A stretch of 8,099 bases of DNA from Candidatus Poseidonia sp. (GTDB lineage: Archaea; Thermoplasmatota; Poseidoniia; Poseidoniales; Poseidoniaceae), in contig DUIU01000210.1 in assembly GCA_013330155.1 (NCBI GenBank), positions 1-8,099 on the forward strand. The letters are read 5' to 3'. Below the pieces are notes generated by a model, which had not been told where the DNA came from, did no database searches, and was given only the letters and a program-made list of their open reading frames with translations. The translations under genes and the position numbers were made by a program. Within the stretch, counting starts at the first letter, position 1; the number at the start of each line of letters is the position of its first letter. Positions 1-7,200 of this stretch are shown here, piece by piece.

Positions 1-1140
1 CCACCATCGGCCAGTGAACTCGTTGCGGTTCCTGGAATCAACTCAGTCATCCCTCTCGGTTGGGGGGCGCTTGCTTTCATCATCTCGCTCGTGATACACG
101 AATTTGGCCATGGGCTCCTCGCCCGTGGGCATGGCATGCGCGTCCGTTCGTTTGGCCTCCTTCAACTCGGTCCACTTCCGCTTGGCGCTTTCGCCGAACC
201 ACAATCGGATGAACTGATGCGTGCGCCCCGTCGAGAACGCCTCAGGATGTTTGCGGCAGGACCAGCAACCAACCTTTTTGCTGCCCTGTTGATGCTCATG
301 TTGTTGGGCGGTTTGGCAACCCAATTTGTGGCCGAGGAAGAGTACATTCACGTTCAGGGCATTGTGGTTGAAGGTGGGGCCGAGGAAGCTGGTATGCAAC
401 CTTGGGATACCCTTGTGTCCATCGACGGCGTTCCGGTGCACACCACCGATGACTTTCGGTCCATTCTCCAAGGATATTCAAGTAACGATACCGTTGACCT
501 GGTGGTCATTCACCAAGACGGAACGCGCGATACCCTTCAGGCGACTTTTGGCGACAAACACCAGTATTACCTCAACCTTGGTTGGAGTGAAGACGCCTTG
601 AACAACCTCGAGGTACAACCCGGTGACCCCTTCCTCGGCGTTGAGGGTCTTTCCGAAGGCACGGCTGGCATTGACCGGTTGGCTGGCCCACTTTCACCTC
701 GCTTTGATGGGACCTTGTTCCAACGCGCCCTTTCTCTGCCATTCCATGTCCTCACCATCTTGTTGATTCCGTTTGAATTGGGCGGCGTGGCCATTCATCC
801 CTTTGAGGAATCGCTGATGGCGGCCGGTGACGGATTGGTAGGGTCTGTTTTGGGCATCGATGTTCTCCTCCTGTTCGCTCATCTCTTCTTCTGGTTGATG
901 TGGGTGAACATTCTGCTGGGGTTCACGAACCTCATCCCCATCGTTCCCTTTGACGGCGGGCACATGTTCCGAGACATGCTCCATGCCTTGCTAAGCGGCG
1001 TAAAACGGGTTGGCCGGAAACTGAAATTATGGGACCTTCATCCCATGTGGGTTGACCACTTCTCAGCCCGCGCGTCAAGTTATTCATCGCTGGTTCTGTT
1101 GGTCATGCTGTTGTTCACGATGTTCATTCCTTATCTGTGA
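1..1140 (+). CDS. M50 (site-2 protease-like) intramembrane zinc metalloprotease with PDZ domain, 5' end missing
   Basis: The reading frame is open from the first base, so the true start lies upstream; a GTG at 91 sits immediately before the active site and cannot be the real start. The zinc motif HEFGH is at bases 97-111, inside a hydrophobic segment, and the second family motif NLIPIVPFDGGH is at 928-963, whose Asp is the expected third zinc ligand. Between them lies a PDZ-like stretch (about 345-545) with the typical GxxPWDTLVSIDGVPV-type core, followed by further hydrophobic segments (about 720-920); another hydrophobic helix closes the protein (about 1085-1135). Such proteases cut transmembrane segments of regulators or membrane proteins within the bilayer, with the PDZ domain gating substrate access. 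Family assignment is firm; the substrate is unknown. The last 17 bases overlap the convergent resolvase gene. Confidence 0.93.
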   Translation, partial: PPSASELVAVPGINSVIPLGWGALAFIISLVIHEFGHGLLARGHGMRVRSFGLLQLGPLPLGAFAEPQSDELMRAPRRERLRMFAAGPATNLFAALLMLMLLGGLATQFVAEEEYIHVQGIVVEGGAEEAGMQPWDTLVSIDGVPVHTTDDFRSILQGYSSNDTVDLVVIHQDGTRDTLQATFGDKHQYYLNLGWSEDALNNLEVQPGDPFLGVEGLSEGTAGIDRLAGPLSPRFDGTLFQRALSLPFHVLTILLIPFELGGVAIHPFEESLMAAGDGLVGSVLGIDVLLLFAHLFFWLMWVNILLGFTNLIPIVPFDGGHMFRDMLHALLSGVKRVGRKLKLWDLHPMWVDHFSARASSYSSLVLLVMLLFTMFIPYL

Positions 1141-1798
1141 ATGAAGGGATGACGGCGGATCGTCGGCGAGCCAACTCAGCAAGGATGTCCTGCGTGCTTT
1201 TCGCCTTATTCTCAGCCATGGTCGGCGTAGTTTGTTTGACGGCACGGTTGGCCAATCCCCTCAAGGCTTGAGCAGCCTGTTCGCCTTCCGAGGAGCACAA
1301 TATGGCGATGAATCGATTCAGCGGCATACCTTGTTCCCAATCGATGAACGGCGACCCGTTTCGAGTCAAGGGCAAAGCAGGAATCATCGGGGCAAAGCGG
1401 GCTAAGGTCCCTTTCAGCCCCGTCGTTTCGACCCGAAAGATTCGCCAAGAATCACCGCGGACGCCCTTTCTCCGATGCGCATACAACGGCATCAGGCCCG
1501 AACGTTCTCCTTCGCGAATCATGGCGAGAAGTTGGTCTTTGGTTCGGCCGGAGAAGTACAATTTCTCTGCTCGAGTGGATTTCACTTCGATGGGGAAACA
1601 ACAGTCGCCGCGTAGGGCCACTAAATCGCCACTTCCCTCCATGCCAGAACCAGCGGCGCGAACGACGAGAAAAGGGCGTCGTGAAACGCAAGCCATTCGG
1701 TCCTTTTCTTCTTGCGTACAACTTCTCGTGACGGCGTTGACCCCTTTTTCTGTGCCCGAGAGGACCTCCCTCAGTTCACGCTCGTAGGCGCCTGTCAT
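1124..1798 (-). CDS. hjc: Hjc-like archaeal Holliday junction resolvase with long C-terminal extension
   Basis: The 224-residue product carries the PD-(D/E)xK nuclease pattern of archaeal Hjc: YERELRE near the N-terminus (Glu6), then VVRAAGSG (45-52), GDLVAL with Asp58, and IEVKST with Glu71 and Lys73, followed by a YFSGRTKDQL segment like the helix that follows the active site in Hjc. Known family members cut four-way DNA junctions symmetrically as dimers during recombination. Two oddities: about 25 extra residues (roughly 15-41) lie between the first helix and the RAAGSG strand, and about 100 residues after position 120 have no counterpart in the usual 120-150-residue Hjc. The ATG at 1798 is the first in-frame start after a stop at 1808-1810. 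No Shine-Dalgarno site is seen, and a TATA-like TTATCAAG about 25-32 bases upstream suggests a leaderless transcript. It overlaps the protease gene tail to tail. Confidence 0.82.
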   Translation of the reverse strand: MTGAYERELREVLSGTEKGVNAVTRSCTQEEKDRMACVSRRPFLVVRAAGSGMEGSGDLVALRGDCCFPIEVKSTRAEKLYFSGRTKDQLLAMIREGERSGLMPLYAHRRKGVRGDSWRIFRVETTGLKGTLARFAPMIPALPLTRNGSPFIDWEQGMPLNRFIAILCSSEGEQAAQALRGLANRAVKQTTPTMAENKAKSTQDILAELARRRSAVIPSFTDKE

Positions 1799-1822
1799 GG
1801 GCAGACATCAATGTCCATCGTT

Positions 1823-1830
1823 CTTGATAA
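1823..1830 (-). promoter_or_regulatory. Possible TATA box of the resolvase gene
   Basis: On the minus strand the bases read TTATCAAG, 25-32 bases before the ATG at 1798. That spacing would put transcription start at or next to the start codon, consistent with a leaderless mRNA and the lack of a Shine-Dalgarno site. The match to the archaeal TATA consensus is only partial. Confidence 0.35.
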
Positions 1831-1872
1831 CTTCGGCTCACAAAGGGTTCCCAAAGCGACTTCATTCTCCGC

Positions 1873-1882
1873 CTTGCGCAAG
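1873..1882. repeat. 10-bp perfect palindrome in the divergent intergenic region
   Basis: CTTGCGCAAG is its own reverse complement and lies between the divergent resolvase and RNase H-fold genes, 27 bases before the GTG at 1909. It could be a regulator site shared by both genes, but one palindrome of this length in a 110-base interval is not far from chance expectation. Confidence 0.25.
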
Positions 1883-1900
1883 CGGCCGATAGGTTAGAAC

Positions 1901-1906
1901 GGGAGG
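1901..1906 (+). promoter_or_regulatory. Shine-Dalgarno-like site of the RNase H-fold gene
   Basis: GGGAGG stands only two bases before the GTG at 1909, closer than the usual 4-9. The next in-frame GTG (1924) would be 17 bases away, which is too far, so the site weakly favours 1909. The frame is open back to a TAA at 1828-1830 without any ATG, GTG or TTG. Confidence 0.4.
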
Positions 1907-1908
1907 CA

Positions 1909-2670
1909 GTGGTCAGACCTATCGTGAACCGGTTGTACGTTCGGACCGACGATTTTCGTCTGGCGCATCGCTTGCTCAGCGAACTCCAAGGGCGCAACCT
2001 TCCAGCCAAGCAAGTTTCACCGTCTCAGGTCATCGAAGCTGATGCCTATTGGTTTGGTACCCGCGAAGAAGTGGAATCCCTCGGTGGTCGCGGCGTTGCC
2101 GTGGACGCCGAGTCCGTCGAAGAAACCATCTCGACTTGGCTTTTATCGCGTCAACTCGAGGCGCCTCCACAACAACTCGTCGTCGGCATTGACCCTGGAC
2201 CGCGGCCGGGATGCGCTTTTTTCTCGGATGGAGTGTTGATGGGAAAGCGGGAGGCCGATTCAATCGAAGAAGCGCTCAACAGCATCGTGGACCTTGTTGC
2301 TCACACACAACCCGGCCAAGTCTTGGTTCGTATTGGTCACGGTTCACCTGTCCATCGCGACCGCCTCCTCAATCGGACATTGGCGCTGGGCTATCATGTG
2401 GAAATTGTCAATGAACACCGAACGAGTTCTGGCCAGCGTCGGCATGCGCATGGGGCTGCAGCCCTCAAAATCGCCATGATGTCCGGAAAAGCCGTTCATG
2501 AACAACGTGCGGTCGAAGCAACCGATGGCGAACTTCGGAATTTGCAACGAATCAGTCGGCAACGCTCAAAGGGTCAGTTGACCATTTCGTTGGCTGCTGC
2601 CCGTAATGTTGCACGAGGTAACCTCACCATGGAAGAAGCCCTCAAGGATGCGGGTTACGAGTCTTCTTGA
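1909..2670 (+). CDS. RNase H-fold (RuvC/YqgF-like) protein of unknown function
   Basis: The 253-residue product has two parts. Residues 8-85 form an alpha/beta N-terminal region beginning LYVRTDDFRLAHRLLSEL, which I do not recognise. From 90 on there is an RNase H-like core: VVGIDPGPRPGCAFF (91-105) resembles the first strand of RuvC-type nucleases with Asp95, followed by a hairpin strand, a helix, the strand VLVRIGHGSP (138-147) and IVNEHRTSS (166-174), which recalls the DERLTT-type strand of YqgF and supplies Glu169. The last helix reads RRHAHGAAALKIAMMSG; RuvC and YqgF have an Asp there, here replaced by His/Gly. A basic C-terminal region (about 205-235) could touch nucleic acid. Nuclease activity is therefore uncertain. 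It is divergent from the Hjc-like gene and overlaps the signal peptidase gene by 16 bases tail to tail. The fold is inferred from motifs; function is unknown. Confidence 0.75.
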   Translation: MVRPIVNRLYVRTDDFRLAHRLLSELQGRNLPAKQVSPSQVIEADAYWFGTREEVESLGGRGVAVDAESVEETISTWLLSRQLEAPPQQLVVGIDPGPRPGCAFFSDGVLMGKREADSIEEALNSIVDLVAHTQPGQVLVRIGHGSPVHRDRLLNRTLALGYHVEIVNEHRTSSGQRRHAHGAAALKIAMMSGKAVHEQRAVEATDGELRNLQRISRQRSKGQLTISLAAARNVARGNLTMEEALKDAGYESS

Positions 2671-3650
2671 TCCTGCTCGAGTTTGCTGAGCGTGGTCAAC
2701 TCCGGAGACCGATTCAACCACCAGCGGAACACCGAATCGAGCGCTTGTGGGGCGAGAACCACGCCTCCAAGGACGGCGAAGAGGGCGATGAAGGAGGAGG
2801 ATGGAACGTCGCGGGTACCGTAGGATTGGGGGCCACCAAGCATGAGTTTGACCGTGCCCAACCAGGGGATTTCCCCACCTGCTACGCCCAAGACCCAACC
2901 GTCTCGAATCGGCCCGACGATTCCTGAAGCACTGTGGACACCGGCTGAACCGTTGGTGGCTTGAGCGCCTTGGTCAACCGAGCATTTGTTGTTGTCGCCC
3001 AAGGTGAGCATGCCTTCATGCGCTGGCTTCCATTGCCACACCACCAAGTAGGGTTCGACCACGTAGTTCGCCCCGCTGTGGGCTGGGCGCTCGCAATCGT
3101 AGTAGGCAGCGTCCGACCCGTCGAAATGGACCGTGATGTTGGCCACGTCCATCACCGAAGTTCCCGGCACGGACCACGTTAGAATACAATCCCCGGGTAG
3201 CCCGTCTTCAGCAATCCTCAGTTCGTCATAGGTTGCGTCGTTTGGGCACGGTGAGGTGGCTGTTCGGTCTGGTGCGACCGTTTGCTCTGCCACTGCGCGC
3301 ATGATGGCGCGATGGATAATTGGAGTGCCCCCTTCCCCGTTCTTGGAATAGATGATGACATCGCCTTCCATGCCGTGTTGCTCGTAGCCGTAGGACGGGT
3401 GGTTGGGGTCGGTGGCTTCGGCAAAGGTGACAATCGTGTCAGCGGGTTGATTGTGGACCAGAATCAAATCGCCAGCATCGATGCTTCCAACTTCTCCTCC
3501 TTCATCATGAATCATGGATTTTGACTCAACGACCACCAGCGGCGGCATGGACCCGGTATGGACGAACATGGCGCCGACCAAACAGGCGATCATGCCAATG
3601 GCCAACGCCAACTCAAGGAGCAGCGTACGCAGTGGGTCGTGGTCGGACAT
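2655..3650 (-). CDS. Signal peptidase I, archaeal S26B type, with large insertion
   Basis: The enzyme would remove signal peptides from exported proteins at the outer face of the membrane. Of 331 residues, 10-31 form the N-terminal membrane anchor. VVVESKSM (39-46) holds the nucleophile Ser45. GDVIIYSK (96-103) precedes PIIHRAI, with His113 where bacterial enzymes have Lys. LTLGDNN (215-221) plus Asp226 supply the acid, and GEIPWLGTVKL (259-269) is the family's C-terminal motif. A second hydrophobic helix follows at about 284-304, with a charged tail. About 100 residues separate His113 from the GDNN motif, clearly more than in short archaeal homologues, and this stretch has Cys135, Cys155 and Cys186, with Cys223 just after it; disulfides are possible. 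The ATG at 3650 is preceded by GAGGG at six bases. It lies 15 bases after the upstream membrane-protein gene, probably one transcript. Confidence 0.9.
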   Translation of the reverse strand: MSDHDPLRTLLLELALAIGMIACLVGAMFVHTGSMPPLVVVESKSMIHDEGGEVGSIDAGDLILVHNQPADTIVTFAEATDPNHPSYGYEQHGMEGDVIIYSKNGEGGTPIIHRAIMRAVAEQTVAPDRTATSPCPNDATYDELRIAEDGLPGDCILTWSVPGTSVMDVANITVHFDGSDAAYYDCERPAHSGANYVVEPYLVVWQWKPAHEGMLTLGDNNKCSVDQGAQATNGSAGVHSASGIVGPIRDGWVLGVAGGEIPWLGTVKLMLGGPQSYGTRDVPSSSFIALFAVLGGVVLAPQALDSVFRWWLNRSPELTTLSKLEQDQEDS

Positions 3651-3656
3651 GATTGG

Positions 3657-3661
3657 CCCTC
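3657..3661 (-). promoter_or_regulatory. Shine-Dalgarno site of the signal peptidase gene
   Basis: GAGGG on the minus strand, six bases before the ATG at 3650, within the 15-base gap after the upstream gene. It supports both this start and independent ribosome loading inside a shared mRNA. Confidence 0.55.
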
Positions 3662-3665
3662 AGAC

Positions 3666-4058
3666 TCAACGCTTCACGCCTCGGCTTTCAAGGAATGCAT
3701 TCCATTGTTGGAGGTGGCCCGCACCCAATGCCTCGGCGGCTTCAGCGCCCTCTGCCTTTCGGCGCCTGAGTTCAGAAGTTGACTGAATCTCTTTGATCTC
3801 TTCAAGCAAATTCACATAGCCGCGGAACCGAAGAAATTCTGGAAACGAAACCAAGAAGACGATGAGGGATACCACCGCACCAACGATGGCGCCGCCGGTG
3901 AAATCGTTCCATTCCGGGTGGTCTTGAAGGACTAAAATTTGGTAGAAACATGCGACCAAAAGGACACCGCTGGCGCCAGCCGCCACGGCACTGATGCCGT
4001 ATTGCTTTCCATGTTGTTTGGCCCACAGGCGCCCAAAGAAGGTGGCTTCCTCGCTCAT
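3666..4058 (-). CDS. Small two-helix membrane protein of unknown function
   Basis: I do not recognise this 130-residue product. A charged N-terminus (MSEEATFFGRLWAKQHGK) leads into two hydrophobic segments, residues 22-44 and 54-76, joined by a short acidic loop (QDHPEWNDF). A charged, probably helical C-terminal part of about 55 residues follows, rich in Glu, Arg and Ala (83-126), and the protein ends in GVKR. The hairpin topology would put both termini on the same side, most simply the cytoplasm. I chose the ATG at 4058 because GGTGA stands four bases before it and because the TATA box at 4123-4128 predicts transcription start near 4100. A GTG at 4106 would lengthen the protein by 16 residues but leaves no room for a leader. 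The gene directly precedes the signal peptidase gene, so a role in secretion or membrane quality control is possible but unproven. Confidence 0.75.
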   Translation of the reverse strand: MSEEATFFGRLWAKQHGKQYGISAVAAGASGVLLVACFYQILVLQDHPEWNDFTGGAIVGAVVSLIVFLVSFPEFLRFRGYVNLLEEIKEIQSTSELRRRKAEGAEAAEALGAGHLQQWNAFLESRGVKR

Positions 4059-4062
4059 GACT

Positions 4063-4067
4063 TCACC
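4063..4067 (-). promoter_or_regulatory. Shine-Dalgarno site deciding the start of the two-helix membrane protein
   Basis: GGTGA on the minus strand, four bases before the ATG at 4058. It matches the part of the archaeal ribosome-binding consensus complementary to the 16S 3' end, and favours this start over the upstream GTG at 4106. Confidence 0.5.
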
Positions 4068-4120
4068 GGTCACCACCAAGGCGTCGGAGAACTTCAAACC
4101 TCCCACGCGTTGAATCTACC

Positions 4121-4130
4121 CGTATAAACA
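4121..4130. promoter_or_regulatory. TATA box in the divergent promoter region
   Basis: The + strand reads CGTATAAACA and the - strand TGTTTATACG, so each contains a TATAAA/TTTATA-type core at 4123-4128. The box could serve the membrane protein/signal peptidase unit leftward (transcription start near 4100, about 40-base leader). It could also serve the large exported protein rightward (start near 4150, about 50-base leader). Whether it works in one or both directions cannot be told from sequence. Confidence 0.5.
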
Positions 4131-4137
4131 GGGTTCC

Positions 4138-4150
4138 GCCCCGAAGGGGC
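4138..4150. repeat. Short GC-rich inverted repeat between TATA box and surface-protein start
   Basis: GCCCC-GAA-GGGGC forms a perfect five-pair stem with a three-base loop. It sits where rightward transcription would begin, about 10-27 bases after the TATA box, so it could be an operator or an RNA hairpin at the mRNA 5' end. It has no following T-run, so it is not an obvious terminator. Confidence 0.4.
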
Positions 4151-4190
4151 ATCATTCAAATGCGATGGAAACCGTGAGTGAATTATCCCG

Positions 4191-4195
4191 GGTGA
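4191..4195 (+). promoter_or_regulatory. Shine-Dalgarno site deciding the start of the large exported protein
   Basis: GGTGA (within GGGTGA) lies five bases before the ATG at 4201. An in-frame ATG at 4165 would add 12 polar residues ahead of the signal peptide and has no comparable site, so 4201 is preferred. Confidence 0.55.
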
Positions 4196-4200
4196 CCATT

Positions 4201-7200
4201 ATGCATCGTGCCATCTTCCTCACGCTTGTTTTCGTACTTTCCGTGATGTCACCGTTGGCTGGTGCCGCCAACACTGAAACCCAATTCAAAGACGGGACAA
4301 CCTCCTACGAACACACCTTCTCCGCCAAAGGAAGCGGAGCTGCCGGCGAGGTCAGTTTGCCCATCGGTGCTGATGTGCAATCGGCCAGTTTCAGTTTGCT
4401 TGGAGAAGCGAGCACCACCACCTACACCAATTTCACCACAGACACGCATTATGGCGGGGCAGGGGACCAAGACTACCTCAGTTCCAACGCAGGGTCTCCC
4501 TCGCCGTTCACCACCGCTCGACGCGACAACCTCGAGGTCAGCAGTCAAACGGTCTCTCTCCAGGGCAACCCAACGGAATTGATGCCTCGTTTCTCATCCT
4601 CCTCATCCGTTGCCACGCTCGGTAGTGCCCACCTCAACACTACGGGCGAATTCGTGGCGTTGAGCGACCAAGGCTACCTCAGCCCGACCAAACAATTCAG
4701 CGACATTCGAGTCGCCAGCAACGCCCCTTGGACTTACACTGGCATTACTGTTCCAATCAATGCTTCAGAAATACATGTTCTCCGATACACCAGCTCATCT
4801 GTTTCATCAACGCCAACCATCCTTCGAATCAATCCTACAAACGGCCAATATCTTGGAACAGCATCCTTTGATGTCTCGGCGTCGATGTGCGGAACCTACG
4901 CCATGTACAGCATACATGATGCCGATGTGTACAACGGGGACGTGTATACGGCACATTGGTCCCGCTACAACATCTACAAGTGGGAAGTTGACTGGAACAC
5001 CGCAGGATCGCAGGTTGTATGGACATGCAAAACATCGTACAACTACAATTACCCGAACTACATTTCAGGCGTTGATTTTGACGACGAAACGGGAAAGATG
5101 TACATTGCCACGTATGACACCCAAGTACGAAACCACTACCTCAAGGAAGTCAATCCATCGTCACCTACGGTCATCACGAACACATGGCTGATGACTTCAA
5201 CCTCCAACTACTACGATTACGGTGCTGGACTTTCCGTCAGCATGCCCAATGTGATGTACAACATTTACTATTACAGTTCTTCATTGAGCTACAAGAGCAT
5301 CCACTACCATTATTCCCTACAAAACGGCTTACTTAATTCTCAAGGCGAACGCACCATGCCGGGAGGCGGACACTACGGTATTGTTGACTCAGACGACAAC
5401 AAGGTGTTCTTCTCCTGTCATTACAGCAGCACCTCCTATTGTACCCAAGGCCTACGAAAAATCCACTCCTACGGCGATGGGGCCCATTCCGATATTCGTT
5501 CCGCTTCCATATCAACCCAGACCGTTGTCGGCCAAACCACCACGATCTCGCGGGCGGTCAGCGCCATCGATGTTGACGGCATCTTCGGCTCAACTCCCAC
5601 CGGGACCAGCATCAACGTGGATGTCTCCAACGACGGAGGCACGACATGGAAATCCGGCAGGGTTGGTCAGAAGGTCTCCTTCGCCACTTCAGGCACGTCC
5701 ATCGTGTGGCGAGCAACGCTGAACGGAACCGCTTCCAAATCTCCAGTCCTGGGTGATATCGTGTTGTCCTACACGACCAACTATCAGAGCAGTGGATACT
5801 ATTACGCCTATCAGTACATCGGTTCAGGCAGCAGCAGCGTCATCGCTGCGACCGTGGATTGGAACGAAACCCGTCCGGCGGGAACCTCCATCACCGTGAA
5901 CGTCGGACATAAGACCAGTGGGTCAACCTGCAATTCAGGGTCCGGCTGGAAGAGTTGGACCTCGCCAAACACGACCCAGTCAATGACAGGGACATCGTAC
6001 TATTTCTGCGTCCGCATAACGCTCTCGACCTCCTCGACTTCGCTCACGCCCTCAATTACGGACCTGTCCATCGCTCTGCATTCCAATGCCCCCAATCAAC
6101 CGGGGCTGAACATCGACGGCAAGTCCGCATGGAAACGTGCCGCCACCTCCGGTGCTCTCATCGGGCCACTAACCGTCACGAGCCAACAATCCGGCAATTC
6201 CTTGGTCGACAAACTCAACGATGCCATTCCCAACACCGGATCAGGATGGATTGACATCCCAATTGAGCTGACCTCGGAATCCGCAGGAAAATTGACCATC
6301 GTCTCCTTTGAAATCACCTACACGATGCAAACGGTGAACCTCAACTTGACCATTCCTGAAGGTGAAATTCTCCACGAGCGCATCAATTCCTATGAGGTGG
6401 TTTCTCAGCACGTGGTCGGTGAGAACGCCAATTCCATGGTCAGTGCCGATCTCACGCTGATGACCGCAGGGAGTGCCGCCAATTGGCCCGTTCTCGCTTG
6501 GCAGTACGGTGATGTGTTCCCTGCGCCCAACGATCCTGCACAGTATGTCCAAATTGACCCAACATCCTATTCGGTTGAAACCAACGGAATTTTGGAGATT
6601 CATTGGAAGTTCTTTGTGACCAGCGAGATGCCTGACCAAGACAACGTTCGCTTCCGTGTTGGCTGCTTGGATGACAGCGGAACCGCTGGCTTCGCTCCCG
6701 AACCCCTCACTTCAGACGAGGGGTTGCGTGTGAACCGTTCATTCGGTCTTGGATGGCTCAATGTTCGGGATAACGACGGGGAAATGACCTCAATGGACGT
6801 GGAGAGCGGCTCTTGGGTAGCGGCCGGAGAACAAATTCACTTCGTGGGCGCCATGTGGTTCCAAGACACCGACGACGCACCCAAAGACAGTGCGTTTGAC
6901 GTCCGCATTTCTCGAAACGGCTACGTGGAAAGCACGGCCAGGGACACCACCAACAACAACGGTTCCTTCTTTGTCTCCATTGACTTGCCTGCCATCGACG
7001 TTCCAGACGGCTTGACCTACGAGATTCAAACCTACAACGAGCGAAACCCCGACCATGTGCAACAACCCAACACCGAATGGCGCCGCACCTACCTTGTGGA
7101 CGCGACCCATCCTGAACGGAAGCAGGTCGCTCCGGTGGAGGATGCCTACGAAGCAGCGGACAACGAGCAAACGGTTCAGGTCCTCGTTGAGGACCGTGTC

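Noticed and set aside
91..1140. GTG at 91 as the start of the M50 protease
   Set aside because: The frame is open upstream to base 1 with family-like hydrophobic sequence, and starting at 91 would cut off the membrane segment that carries the zinc motif.
1190..1215. T-rich stretch as a terminator for the M50 protease gene
   Set aside because: The T-runs are short and interrupted and lie inside the resolvase coding sequence; no convincing termination signal could be called.
1302..1787. Plus-strand open frame opposite the resolvase gene
   Set aside because: It is antisense to a gene with clear Hjc motifs and shows no recognisable domain; it reads as basic, Arg/Ser-rich shadow sequence.
1831..1908. 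Possible N-terminal extension of the RNase H-fold protein
   Set aside because: The frame is open and would read as a plausible helix, but it contains no ATG, GTG or TTG.
1799..1908. CRISPR, tRNA or small-RNA gene in the divergent gaps (also 4059-4200)
   Set aside because: No repeat-spacer pattern, cloverleaf or conserved RNA motif was seen in either gap.
3666..4106. Longer form of the two-helix membrane protein from GTG 4106
   Set aside because: It lies only about 17-22 bases from the TATA box, upstream of the expected transcription start, and lacks a ribosome site; ATG 4058 has GGTGA at four bases. The longer form is not excluded.
4165..4200. Upstream in-frame ATG for the large exported protein
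   Set aside because: It would place 12 polar residues before the signal peptide and has no Shine-Dalgarno site, while 4201 has one.
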